Shown here piece after piece: positions 1 through 11,200 of a DNA stretch of 64,000 nt. Position numbers and translations under genes: made by a program. The notes beneath the pieces are model-generated. The model had not been told where the DNA came from, made no database searches, and saw only the letters and a program-made list of their open reading frames with translations. How positions within the stretch are numbered: position 1 is the first letter of the stretch; each line of letters starts with the position of its first letter. The stretch covers positions 62,001 through 126,000 of the forward strand of contig JAVGVS010000471.1 of NCBI GenBank assembly GCA_032718565.1, in the 5' to 3' direction. The DNA is from Distichodus sexfasciatus. Lineage: Eukaryota; Chordata; Actinopteri; Characiformes; Distichodontidae.

Positions 1-395
1 ACTCTAGCTCAGACTCTTGGTATTTGGCCTAAACTCAAGCTTAAAGACATGAGACTTGACTTGGACTCAAACTTAGAGACTCAAGACTTGACTTGGACAC
101 CAGCTGAGAGACTCAAGACTTGACTTGGACACGAGCTTAGAGACTCAAGACTTGACAAGCTTAAATACCTGAGACTTGGATTAGACTCTAGCTCAAATTC
201 TTGGGATTGGACCTAAACTCAAGTTTAAAGACTTGAAACTTGACTTGGACTCAAGCTTAAAAACGTGAGATTTGGTTTAGACTCAAGCTCAAATATCTTA
301 GATTTGGCATCTATTCGAATTCAAATACTTCGGAAGTCACTTGGACTTAAGCTTAAAGACTTGAGACTTGACTTGGACTAAAGCTTAAATACCTA
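1..395. repeat. 32-bp minisatellite, array 1
   Basis: About a dozen diverged copies of a unit close to GACTTGAGACTTGACTTGG followed by ACTCAAGCTTAAA. The array ends just upstream of the palmd exon, in its preceding intron. The same unit forms three large arrays inside agl introns (46.6, 48.2 and 49.5 kb). Confidence 0.9.
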
Positions 396-451
396 AAAAG
401 GTGTGAAAATGTTTCTCCCTGACGACTTCCTCTCATTCATTGTCTCCATAG

Positions 452-1512
452 CCTTGCTCGCGATGGAAATCAACGTCCAAAAGGATCTCCGCACTGGCGA
501 GAGTCGCGTCGTCTCTGCCTCGGCCGTCTCCACCCAAGAGCTGCAGCAGCGAGGCATCAAGGTGTACGATGATGGACGAAAGTCAGTCTACGCCCTCCGC
601 TCGGACGCTGGTCGGCCCGGTGCCAATGGAGTGGACGAGCTCAGTCCCCGGGAGGTGGAGGAACTTTTGCGGCAGGCCACGGAGAGGAAGAAGATGACAA
701 TGACGATGCCCCCTCCTTCTCCTTCTCGGGGCTACAGCAAATCCTCATTTCCCGGAACGTCTGACCATTCTCCTGATCCGAGGGCACTTTCATTTTCAGG
801 TTCCAGCCCAAATCGGCTTAATGTTGATGGTGGCGGGGTCACCCGGATGCCCGGCGCTCGTTGCGGTAATGGCTACCCAGAGTTGTCCTCCTGGCCTGAG
901 TTGGTTTACGGGGACGGAGACAACGGCGAAGGCGTTCGTTACCCGGAGCAGGGATTGTTCCAAAATTTTGAAGACAGGTCACTCTCTTCGGAAAAGGTTG
1001 TCCCATGTCAAAAATTCCAGCCGGTGCCAGGTTTTGGGACAGGGACCGGGTTACCACGCTACCACGCCAGCAACGGTGACAGTTATGGCGAGCATTTTTG
1101 CGAATCTCGACAGGGACGTGGCGCTCGGTTTTTGGACTCCGACCTTGCCCGCAGGTCGCCCTCGGCCTACAGCGACGATTCCCGCCTCAGCGTCCTCAAC
1201 ACCATGCCTTCCGACGAACCCGTCACCATGATCTTCATGGGCTACCAGACGGCCGACGACGCTGACGATCCGAGAAGTGAGGGATCCGTCCGGGCCGAGC
1301 TGGTTGTCATTGGCGACGGGGAGGAGAATGGAGAAGGAGAGTCCAAATCGGGTGCTTCGTCAGTTCGGAAGAGGTCGTCCCGATTGCAGCAGAACCGGAA
1401 CGCCAACAACTCCGGGTCGTGCCGGGGTACGGGACAGGATTCGGACGAAACAGGTAGCAAAGCTTCCAAACCGGTGAAAGCAAGACATAAGTACTGTTGC
1501 ATGCTGATGTAG
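452..1512 (+). CDS. palmd: Palmdelphin, last large coding exon (5' exons outside window)
   Basis: This is the C-terminal, mostly disordered part of palmdelphin, a paralemmin-family protein linked to membranes and cytoskeleton. The acceptor is the ag at 450-451, read in phase 1, so the in-frame ATG at 409 is probably intronic and the true start lies upstream of the window. Visible family blocks are AMEINVQKDLRTGES, GIKVYDDGRKSVYA and VEELLRQATER near the start, and EPVTMIFMGYQ at about 1216-1250. The KSVYA and VEELLRQA.ER wording matches palmdelphin rather than paralemmin-1 or -2 as I remember them. The protein ends YCCMLM just before the TAG at 1510-1512, which is a CaaX-like box with a neighbouring cysteine; human palmdelphin as I recall it lacks this. 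The N-terminal coiled coil is not in the window. The region between the blocks is low complexity and poorly conserved. Confidence 0.88.
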
Positions 1513-1975
1513 CGACGAACGCCCTCAACCTGACTAACTCTCTCACGCTGCTGCTTTTTACAGAAAAATCAGCTTGCTCTGCAAGGCATGCTGGGTCACT
1601 CTTTGCAAATTCCCTGTGCTCTATTGCCTCCTAGTGGAATAGAGGTGCACCAGCATGTGTTTGGTTGTTTTCCACACAATTTTCCACCTGCTTTATTTGA
1701 TTTTTGGGCTTTGCTAAGACTTTTGGTTTCATTCCAATACGCATTTGAGATTTAATCACCGCTGCTGTGTATGCACAGTCTTCATAATTGCATCTGCTTG
1801 CAAAAATTAGAACGGCAGCTCACCATCCGTCACACCGATGCTCTTTGTCGTGGACTGTCCTGCCTCACTGCCACACACGTCCTTTGTCATATCCTGATGT
1901 CGCGCTTTCACGGCGTGTGTGTGTGTGTTTGTGTGTGCCATTTGTAATAAACACAGGCTTGGTGTCACTCTTTCT
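1513..1975 (+). promoter_or_regulatory. palmd: palmd 3' UTR and poly(A) signal
   Basis: Non-coding sequence follows the palmd stop. An AATAAA hexamer lies at 1946-1951, preceded by a TG-rich stretch and followed within 30 bases by a T/G-rich run, as expected of a cleavage and polyadenylation site. No other gene signal is seen here. Confidence 0.6.
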
Positions 1976-2066
1976 CATTGTTTAATTTTAATTTGTATAT
2001 ATATACTGTATGTACACTGTACTATTTACTTAGTACTTATACTATTACTATTACTAACCTAACCCT

Positions 2067-2068
<2 letters not shown>

Positions 2069-2146
<78 letters not shown>

Positions 2147-2159
2147 GTATATATATATA
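2069..2159. repeat. (AT)n microsatellite
   Basis: About 90 bases of almost pure AT dinucleotide with GTAT variants. A second AT run at 2700-2732 lies on the other side of the Tc1 element, as if the element inserted in an AT-rich tract. Confidence 0.95.
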
Positions 2160-2692
2160 CTACCAGTCAAAAAGTTTGGACACACTTCCCATTCAATGTT
2201 TTATTCTTTATTATCATGACTATTTACATTGTAGATTCTCACTGAAGGCACTATGAATGAACACATATGGAATTATGTCGTAAACAAAAACTGTGAAATA
2301 ACCCAGAACATGTTTTATATCTTAGATTCTTGAAAATAACCACCTTTGCTTTGATCACTGCTTGCACACTCTTGGCATTCTCTCGACTGAGCTTCATGAG
2401 GTAGTCACTGAAATAGTTTCCAACAGTCTTGAAGGGTTTCACAGATGCTGTAGCAGGCTTGTTGGCCCTTTGCCTTCACCTTGCGGTCATCTCATCCCAA
2501 ACCATCTAGATTGGGTTTGGTCAGGTGACTATCGAGGCCAGATCATCTGGCGCAACCTCCATCATCACTCTCCTTCCTGGGTCAAATAAGCCCTTACACA
2601 GTTCATTCATAGTTTTGATGCCTTTAGTGAGAATCTACAATGTAAATAGTAATGAAAATAAAGGTGTGTCCAAACTTTTGACTGGTAGTGTA
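2158..2692 (-). mobile_element. Internally deleted Tc1-like transposon
   Basis: The ends are inverted repeats: CTACCAGTCAAAAAGTTTGG at 2160 and its complement ending near 2688, with similarity continuing inward for about 100 bases. TA dinucleotides flank both ends, as Tc1/mariner insertion requires. On the minus strand, 2251-2442 still encodes a degraded transposase C-terminal piece (SRENAKSVQAVIKAK). At about 535 bp it is much shorter than an autonomous element and cannot be active by itself. Confidence 0.85.
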
Positions 2693-2698
2693 CATACA

Positions 2699-2734
<36 letters not shown>

Positions 2735-2805
2735 TATTACTACACTATAGTACACTACACTACACTATAGTATACTATTACATTATTATACACTATTATT
2801 ATACT

Positions 2806-2960
2806 ATTACTAACCCTAACCCTATATACAGTATATATTGGGTTAGGGTTAGGGTTAGTTAAATGATTTATATTTATATAATATAAGTAATAAGTATATA
2901 GTACAGTAGTACTATATACTACTGTACTATACACTTATTACTTATACTATTACTATTTTA
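2806..2960. repeat. Telomere-like inverted repeat and AT-rich palindrome
   Basis: CTAACCCTAACCC at about 2810 is followed 20 bases later by GGGTTAGGGTTAGGGTTAG, giving a hairpin with a TATATACAGTATATA centre. A second palindrome at 2885-2950 repeats the AGTAATAAGTATATAGTAC type sequence in both orientations. Confidence 0.75.
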
Positions 2961-3886
2961 TTTCAGCTAAAATGACAGTGCCAGAGGTTGATTACACGTA
3001 TGCACGATTCATGACAATCATGCAAATTAGCCAACACATGCACCATTTTTTCCCTCCATAATAATTTGGAGCCATTAAGCGTCATTAGCATCATAATGAG
3101 TGACGCATGAAACAGTGCAATGTAATTGTGGGGCTTCTTCCATAAGCGGTTTGATTTTCATGCTTAAATGGGACAGGCACTCACACATTTACCACTGTCA
3201 CACACACACACACACACATACACACACAGCTCTTATAGTGGGTGTTAATTCACAGCACGTGTCTTCCCCAATTTAAGAAGCTTTTAAGAAGGCGTGATGG
3301 TGATTTTAATGCGCTCTCAAGACTCTCTTATGTAAACCGTGTGAGGATTACATAAACCCGAGTAACAGGGTTTGAACCTACGGAAAGATATTTTAATTAA
3401 GGTTTAATAAGAAAATACTTGGGGTCAGAAAAATTAGTAAGACAAAGATGATAGTGTTGACCCGCGCTGTGTTGACCTGAATAAATCACTTTTCTATCTT
3501 GCAGCTTTACAGATGGAAGGCCAAGCGCTCTAGAGCTCCGGGAGTCTGCAAGGAAGATAACTGACAATACGGCTAGAAAAGGAAAATAAAAGTTTTGGCA
3601 AAAATCCTAGTTTTGTACACAACTTGGGTTGACCATAAAAATCCTATTAATGTTTTTTGAAGCTGCATTACATATTAAACCTGCTAAAAACTTGCTGGTT
3701 GTTGCTGTGTTGAGTCAAACATGTAGTTTAAGCTTGGCAAGATACCAAAATTATTAATAATTAAAAATCATCAACATCAGCATCAGCATCATTTTCAGCC
3801 TCATCAGCAGTATCACCTTCAGCATCAGCAGCATCGGCACCAACATCATCTTCAGCATTAGCATTAAGATCATCTTCAGCATTGCT

Positions 3887-3917
<31 letters not shown>

Positions 3918-4005
3918 TTAGCCATTGTCACATTTTTGATTCTGTAACTAAATTGCCCCTTTTACATCTAGTCATCACGTTAAGACCCCCCAAAGACAGC
4001 AAGAA

Positions 4006-4325
4006 CTCTGTGGGTGTGTGTGTGTGTGTAACATGTTTTTATGCATTGTGGGGACATTTTTTGTCCCCTAAAATCACTTTTATTCATTTTTGTGGCTTTG
4101 TGGGGACATCTGAGAGGTCCCCATGAGGAAAAATGTGTTTCTAGAAAATGTATGTTTTATTTGAGAAACTGAAAGAGATAAAGATGGGCATTTGGTTACT
4201 GAGGCTAAGGCTAGGCTTAGGCTTAGGGTTCGCTGTTGAATTATATACATCTATCGAATGTCCCCACAATTGTCTACAGAATGTCCCCGCAAAGATAGTC
4301 GTACAGGTTTGTGTGTGTGTGTTTG
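4006..4325. mobile_element. TG-bounded MITE with GGGGACA/TGTCCCC hairpins
   Basis: A (TG)n run at 4011-4029 opens the element and another closes it near 4310. Inside, GTGGGGACA and TGTCCCC occur in opposite orientations at 4048-4070 and again at 4258-4290, with a GGCTTAGGGTT core. This looks like a common fish MITE type; no ORF is present. Confidence 0.6.
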
Positions 4326-5783
4326 CACACGTGTGTGAGCCTGTCACGTCTGTCGCTAAGGCTGCTGTGCTCCCATTGGCCAATTCCCATGCACTCAATC
4401 AGTGTGTATCCTTCAGTGCTTACCATCCCTCTCAAACACACACTCCCCATACACACACTCAGAGGCTGAAGCCAGAAGCCGGCCAAAACTCCCATCATCC
4501 TCCAGTAGGGGTAAGTACATTTTCCAAAATCCTGGAGTGATGCTGTACAATTGCTGCACATCTGTGCATCTCTGAGGTGAGTCGTTCGGGCGCGATTCAC
4601 ACAGATGGAAGAGTGATTGTGTGAGAGTGTGTGTGAGCAGTCGGTGTGGATAGAAAAGGGGAGTGGAGAATATGATGACTTTCTGTAGGAGTGAGCTGAG
4701 AAAGAGAACGAAAACAGATATACTGTGTGTGTGAGTGTGTGTAATCTGCTCTCCATTCAAGTGTGTGGGTTGATGGTGAGAAAAAAATGCCGGCGTTGAG
4801 TCAGTAAAGACCAGCATGTGGTGAACATGGGAAAAAGCAGAACATTTTCACACAGAGTTTTTAAAGCATTCTCTTTTTCTTCTTTTTTTAAAATGCTGGA
4901 GCTCAGAGGAGAAATTGGAAAATTAAATTTTATTGCTCGTCTGAGAGTTTGTTAGTGCAGAAAAATGGAAACAACATGGCTAAAAACATTTTTGAAAGTG
5001 TGTATAGAGTTATGGAGAGAAACACTTCTTTCATAGTGTGTTTAATTTCAATTTTAGAATGAGTAATTAACAGGGTAAATTTGTCTGATTTCTGAATAAC
5101 TATTGTTAGAATTGAGTGATTTACAGACAAAAATCATTGTGATTTGCAGGTAAAACAATGAATTATTTCAAAATAGCAAAAAATTGTGAAGTTACTGAAT
5201 AGCTAGAAATCAGTGGTTTACAGGTAAAAATGTGTGGTTTCTGAATAACCAGAAGTGAAACAAACATGGCCAGTTATGGAGGGAAACACTTTATAGTGTG
5301 TTTAATTTCATGGTTTTAAAAATTGTGAATTATGGGGAAAATGGGGATTTGCAAACAAGAATAGTTGTGATTTCTGAACAGTAAAACATTCGTTTTAATT
5401 TAGTTATTTACAGAAAAAATGTATTATTTCTAAACTGCAATTATATGCATTCTGAAAAACTGGAATTGGGTGATTAACAGGCACATTTTTGTGTAATTTC
5501 TAAATAACTTTTACAGGTCAGTGTTAATCCAATGGATGTAACTACACTTCTTTTGTTGGACTGGAATCAATCTTTGCTGGTACTACTAGTGTGCCAGGAT
5601 TTAGAGTTAAAGTTAAAACCCCACAGGGTTTATGTATAAAGCACAGAAGCCGATTTCTCTGTCTCCTAAACGCTCCACGTTTTAAAAAGGTCTCGGCTGG
5701 AGTTCATATTTTCATGTCCTTGTTTGACGTGATCTTGCTCCAACAATAGCGATGCCAATTCAAAACCACAGCTTTATAATAAC

Positions 5784-6210
5784 CAGTGTTGGGAGTAACA
5801 CAATTACAGTAATGTACTACTTTTTGCTGTAATGCAGTAATGTAAGGTATTAGTAATAAAATTTCAATAATATTATACTTTTTATATATTTCAGTGCTGT
5901 TTAGTTTTTACTAAAAAATCCACTTCTGCACAAGAGAAAAATTGCGTGAAAAAAGAGCCATTTCCTACAAAGTGTATGGCTATAGTCATTATGCTACACC
6001 ACATCACCCTCCACTGGAAGTAGAATAAACTGCAGTTAACCGCATTTTAGAATACTCCTACATCCGCAGTTATTTTGGTGAAAGTAAATCAAAAGTAATG
6101 GAGGACTTGCATAACGCGTTACAATTAACAAATGTACAATGTAACAAATTACTTTGAAATAACAGTTATCTTTAATGTTTTACAATTTGGAAGTAACTTG
6201 CCCAACACTG
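5784..6210. mobile_element. hAT-type MITE with perfect 8-bp target duplication
   Basis: Terminal inverted repeats are CAGTGTTGGGAGTAAC at 5784 and its counterpart AGTAACTTGCCCAACACTG ending at 6210. The 8 bases ATAATAAC flank both ends (5776-5783 and 6211-6218). An 8-bp duplication with a CAGTG terminus is typical of hAT elements. A truncated relative lies at 57480-57690. No transposase remains. Confidence 0.9.
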
Positions 6211-6795
6211 ATAATAACCCAATAGAAAAATGTCAAATACGGGAAAATGTCACCCAAATGACTATAATTGAAGCAATACATTTTGTGCCTGTATTTATCA
6301 AACTAAATGACTGTGAAAGGCGGAAACGACAGAACATACAGATTTGAGCGTACCTTACGCAAGCTGAAAATCAAAACACTCTCTACCCCCAAAACATTAC
6401 TGAAGTCTTGTTGTGACTTGTCATCAAAAATGATCGATTTTTATTACATTTAGCAGACTTTTTTTATTTCACTTACTTTAAGGTGTACTTCAGCACAAAT
6501 GTTAAGTCGTACTAGGTGAAACAGCTTGAATGTAGTTAGCTAGCATAGCGAGGCTAACTACTACTTTATATTGAAACGGTGGCTTGACTGTGACTACTTT
6601 TAATTATAAATTGTAGATTGAAAAGTTTTAAAACATCCCCAATGCTGTTAAGTATGGAACTCAAGCATTTTATCCTTTATTTGATTAGTGACGTGTTATT
6701 TATTTCGTTATTGTGATTCGCTACTTAATATCACGGCTTCCGTGTTGAGTTCATACCAAGTGAACGACCTTGGCCTGAGAACTGTACCCAAACTG

Positions 6796-7115
6796 TGTGT
6801 GTGTGTGTGTGTGTGTGTCTGTGTCTGTGTTCTTGTACTTGCTACTTAGTGAGAACCAAAATGAGTTTTTAACCAGCAGAGTGAGGACATTTTTGGGAAG
6901 TGAGGACTTTTTTAGTGGTCCTCACTTCTTTAAACTGGGTTTATAAAACAAATATAAGTTCATTTGCAAAACTAAAAGTGTAGAAAGATTAGCTTTTGGT
7001 TACTGAGGTTATGCTTAGGGTTATGTTTAGGGTTAGAGTTATTTAGATACACTAATATAGAAGTCAGTGGAGGTCCTCACTACTATATAAGTACAAGGAT
7101 GTGTGTGTGTGCGCG
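6796..7115. mobile_element. TG-bounded MITE with GTGAGGAC/GTCCTCAC hairpins
   Basis: This has the same architecture as the element at 4.0 kb: a (TG)n at 6796-6818, internal GTGAGGACA and GGTCCTCAC in opposite orientation, a TTAGGGTTA core at 7015-7040, then a closing TG run at 7100. It ends immediately before the promoter of the MISP-like gene. Confidence 0.55.
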
Positions 7116-7179
7116 TTGTGTGTGTGTGTTGCGTGGTGTTGTGTTGTGTGTGGGCAACGGCCATGTGGCTCAATAAGCC

Positions 7180-7310
7180 ACCGGTTAACGTGTGGGCAGG
7201 ACGCGGGAGCGCGCGCCTCCAGAACGCGCGTTCGGGAGCGCGCACCGATCCCTTTTCCGCCGTCAATCGGTATAAACTCCGCTCCAATTCACTCCACGCT
7301 ATCGATGATG
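7180..7310 (+). promoter_or_regulatory. TATA-type promoter of the MISP-like gene
   Basis: A GC- and CpG-rich island (GCGCGCGCC, AACGCGCGTTCG, GAGCGCGCAC at 7200-7245) stands out in AT-rich surroundings. TATAAA at 7271-7276 would place the transcription start near 7300, about 110 bases before the ATG at 7411. This fits a core promoter, but no transcript evidence is available. Confidence 0.5.
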
Positions 7311-7410
7311 GATCGATAGACGCCAGAGGGATTGCTCGGCATTGCTGTGTGCTCTCCTCCTACTCCTCCTCATCATACACTCGTTTTCATCCCCCCATTT
7401 TTTTTCCCTC

Positions 7411-8095
7411 ATGACCCACTTGAGTTACTCGCGTCGCGTCGCCGCCTGGCTGTTCGCGCTGCTCGCTCCCTTCCTCCAGGCGTGCGCGCACGCGTTGCTC
7501 CACAGGCTGGAGATGATTTCGGTTTGGCTGCTCTTTTTAAAGCTGCTGGTAGGTATATGAAAAAAAAAATCGATTTTAATTTCCATCTGTTATGCATTCT
7601 CTCAATCTCATGCATGCACGAAGCACGAATCGGAACGGTTAGCCGAGTGCGGGGAGGAGAAATCGTGGCATTGGCATTGGCTTTGGCACTGGCATCCTTT
7701 AATGCACACCGGGCAACATCGTCACGATTTTACCCTTTAAAATGATCACAAATCACAAACATCAGCCCGCTTTTCGTGAAGCCATGAGGTACATTTTCCT
7801 TTGTCGTGCAAAAATTGATGTGGGGGGAGAAATAAACGTCGATGTTGTGGTTGCGAGCTTGTGGAGGCGTGCTGCAGGTTTCCGTTTTAAATCTGTTCGT
7901 TCATTAGACGAAAGAACAATGATATAATATCAGGGATGTGTGCCTTGTTTCTCTAAATTTCACCCTCTCAATTTATTTCCATTACTGGAGAGGATGGTGC
8001 TGGGGTGGGATTTGAACCCCCCCCCCCCCCCCCTCTCTCTCTCCATCCCTGTCCTTTGAGTGAAGAGGATGCTGATGTGGGGATTTGAACCCAGA

Positions 8096-8140
<45 letters not shown>

Positions 8141-8258
8141 GTCTCTCCATCCTTCGAGTGAAGAGGATATTGCAGTGGAGATTTGAACCCTACAGTGAAC
8201 CCCCTGTCCATTCATTGACGGTGAAAGTAAAGAGGATGCTAGGGTGGGGATTTGAACC

Positions 8259-8297
<39 letters not shown>

Positions 8298-11200
8298 TTT
8301 GAATGAAAGTAATGGGGATGCTGGGGCAGGGATTTGAACCCAGATCTCTCTCTCTCTCTCTCCCTGTCTCCATCAATGAAGTGGAAATGAAGGGGAGGCT
8401 GGGGAGGGGATTTGAACCAACGTTTTTCTGTCCATTATCTATCTGTCTATTCCTCTGTCTCTGTCATTGGAATGAAAGTGAAGGAGTTGCAGGGGTAAGG
8501 ATCCGAACCTCTCTCTCTCTCGTTTTCCCCTTCTCTTTTATCCATAATCAGAGTGAAGGATGGGGTGGGGGATTTGAACCCAGATTAACTCAACAGGATT
8601 GTCGCATTTAGTGACAGAACAGGGCGACTTCAGTACGAGGCCTGAGAAGAAATGATTTGGTAATGGTGCATGACATCACAGCTGTGTGTGTATGTGTGTG
8701 TGCTGCTTTTTGGGTGATATGTAAGGACTTAATGCTTGAGGTTAAGGTTAGAGTTGAGTGTGTGTGTGTGTTTGCATCCCAACACCTTCTTTGGATGAGA
8801 GAGGATGTTTCATACAGCAGAGGCTTAAATTTCCGAAACAGACCCGGACCATCTGGGGTGAACGGCGGGCTTCACATCAGAAAAGGACACGCTGCCCTTT
8901 TCATCCGATAAATCCAATAGATTTTTATACTTGTGCTTATTCCGTTTTGGGCACAGTTAGCCCACATCAAACTGATGAGGCAGATTAACAGGGCCTGGCA
9001 TCACGAAGGCTGGCACCACACATCGGATAGTGTGTGTTCTTTGTAAGTAAGTTGAACCACAGTGTAGTTTCAGCTGTGATTGTCTAAAGCATAATTTGAA
9101 ATTATACATAAAATATTTACACTCAGCAGCCACATTTTAAAGCAAATACTCTTGAAATGTCATTCTTCAGGAACTGGTTTCATCGTGGTTTGAGTCTTTT
9201 TTACTATTACTCCATCTTTACCATATTTCAGTGATCGCTTGCTTTTCCTACCTGGACTGTCATGTTTGAATTAAGGGTCAGGAGTTTAATCCCTCCAGAT
9301 AAAATTGGAAATCACATGGAAAGGGCAATTGAAAGAGGATCTGATTGAAAAGGCTGGAAGACTGTCTGGTCCAGCAATCATAAGATTACACTTGCGTCCA
9401 TTGACAGGTATCATCATGTGTTAATCTTTCCTTGTCATTAGGCTGTGTTTGCAAATCCTCATCCTGGAATAACCCAGACCAGCCCGTTTTAGGGTTTTAG
9501 TCCTGATAACCTTCATCAGCCAATGAATGAATGTCTGGCCCAGAAAGCTGACATTAGCTAGTAAGCAGGCTTAAGATGGCCATAAATAATAAATAGTGTA
9601 CATACATGTTTTTATAAAGTATTCTGGGGTGGGGATTTGACCCGAATCCCCCTCTGTCTCTCTCTCTCTTCAACCTATGTGATCAATTTAAAATGTCTTA
9701 CAGAAACTGGTATTAGTGCCATTGGTATGAGGGACTAACTGCATGTTGGTGACCATATGATTGGGAGCTCGGATCCCAGTAGAGTCTAAAACAGGAATAG
9801 TCCTAACTAGTCTGTTCTACCTGTGACTAGCTGTGAATGTTCTCAAATCCAGTTGGATGGAAAATCTCCAGGACCGGAGTTGCCCACCCCGGTCTAAAAC
9901 CATAGTTGGACCATTGACAGGGTCCTGAAAATTGATAAACTGCTCTGCAAGTTGTCCAAAATGTTCACACTTTAACAGATCATATTTAAGTGATGTTAGA
10001 TATAGACGCCACCGTTTAATAATGCCACATAGATCTCCAAGTGGATGCAGTTTTGAATATATAATTAAGAGTTATTTTTGATATCCATGTTTCTGTTCCT
10101 TAATCAGTCACATCGTTCACAATTCAGCCCTTTATAGCTCGGGGGCCAATAAAACATCCTTTAATGTGAATTCTCAACCTAGTTTCAATTCTGTGCTTGG
10201 TTTGAAACCTGTCCCATGGTGATTTAGCCCATCAAAGACTTCCACCCGCCTCTCACATCTCACGGCATGACGATTAAGCCAAAGCGACATGGGTACAGTT
10301 TTACTAAAAGGGAGTCGTCCACCTACTCGATCCCTTATGTATCGTCTGTCGAAGATCAGAGGAAAGGGAGAGATCTTCTTGTTTTGCGGCATGTTTGATG
10401 TTGTTAGAGTGGCCCACTTTCTGTTTGCTGCTTTATTCTAAACCTAACGTCTTTATCTGACTTTTTAACAGAGAGCCACGGCTGGCGTGAAAAGGGCAAA
10501 TGAGAATGAAATACAGGACAGCGAAGAGGAGCCTTTAAATCAGCAGGAGAAAGAGCAAGAACACCTTTCCGAGACTGTAGCCATGGAGACTAGCCAGCAT
10601 TCCGAACTGGCAGATTTAACAGACTGTAAAATGGATCTGGAGGACTCAAGAGAAGAGAAATACCAGCAGGAGGAGGAGGAGGAGGAGGAAGAGCGCTGTG
10701 ATGCATATTTCTCTGAAAGCTTAGATACGGTAAAGAGCAGCTCCCCTGTCGCTGAGGAGCTCAGAAGCGACGAGGTGACAGAGCAAAGTTCAGACATTCG
10801 GGAGGACTTCACGGTCAAAGAAGCGGAGGACCAAAACGAGGAGTTGAACCTTCGACAATCTCCAGCTCTGGAGTGTCCAGAACCTGACTCAGATCACCAA
10901 GTGAAAGAACAGCTTGAGAACAAAGAAGCCGGCAACACTACTGCAGTCGATGCAGATGGGATGGAAGACCAGGAACATGAGGATAAAACAGAGAACCAGG
11001 AACACCTGGATGGGCCAGAGGACCAGAAACATCAGAAGGGAACAGAGTACTACAAACACCAGGATGGGTACCAAGAACCTCTAGAAGGGACAGATAACCA
11101 GGAACACCAGAATGTAACAGAGTACCAGGAACATCTAGATGGGATAGATGACCAGGAACACCAGAATGGAACAGAGTACCAGGAATACCAGGACGAGACG

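Larger units (their letters stand above)
1976..7140. other. Gene-free spacer between palmd and the MISP-like gene
   Basis: No convincing exon is seen. The spacer holds AT and TG microsatellites, a deleted Tc1 element, a telomere-like palindrome, a CT tract at 3890-3920, two TG-bounded MITEs, a hAT MITE with a perfect target duplication, and AT-rich unique sequence (roughly 4800-5750 and 6220-6790) in which I see nothing. Confidence 0.7.

Noticed and set aside
403..451. ATG at 409 as the start of a complete small gene
   Set aside because: The sequence before the acceptor at 450-451 does not match palmdelphin, and the family needs upstream coiled-coil exons.
452..1512. Assignment to paralemmin-2 because a MISP/AKAP2-type gene follows
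   Set aside because: KSVYA, VEELLRQA.ER and the frrs1-agl neighbourhood fit palmdelphin better.
4141..4817. Overlapping open frames on both strands near 4.1-4.8 kb
   Set aside because: They arise from CA/TG repeats and MITE sequence, show no domain and overlap each other on opposite strands.
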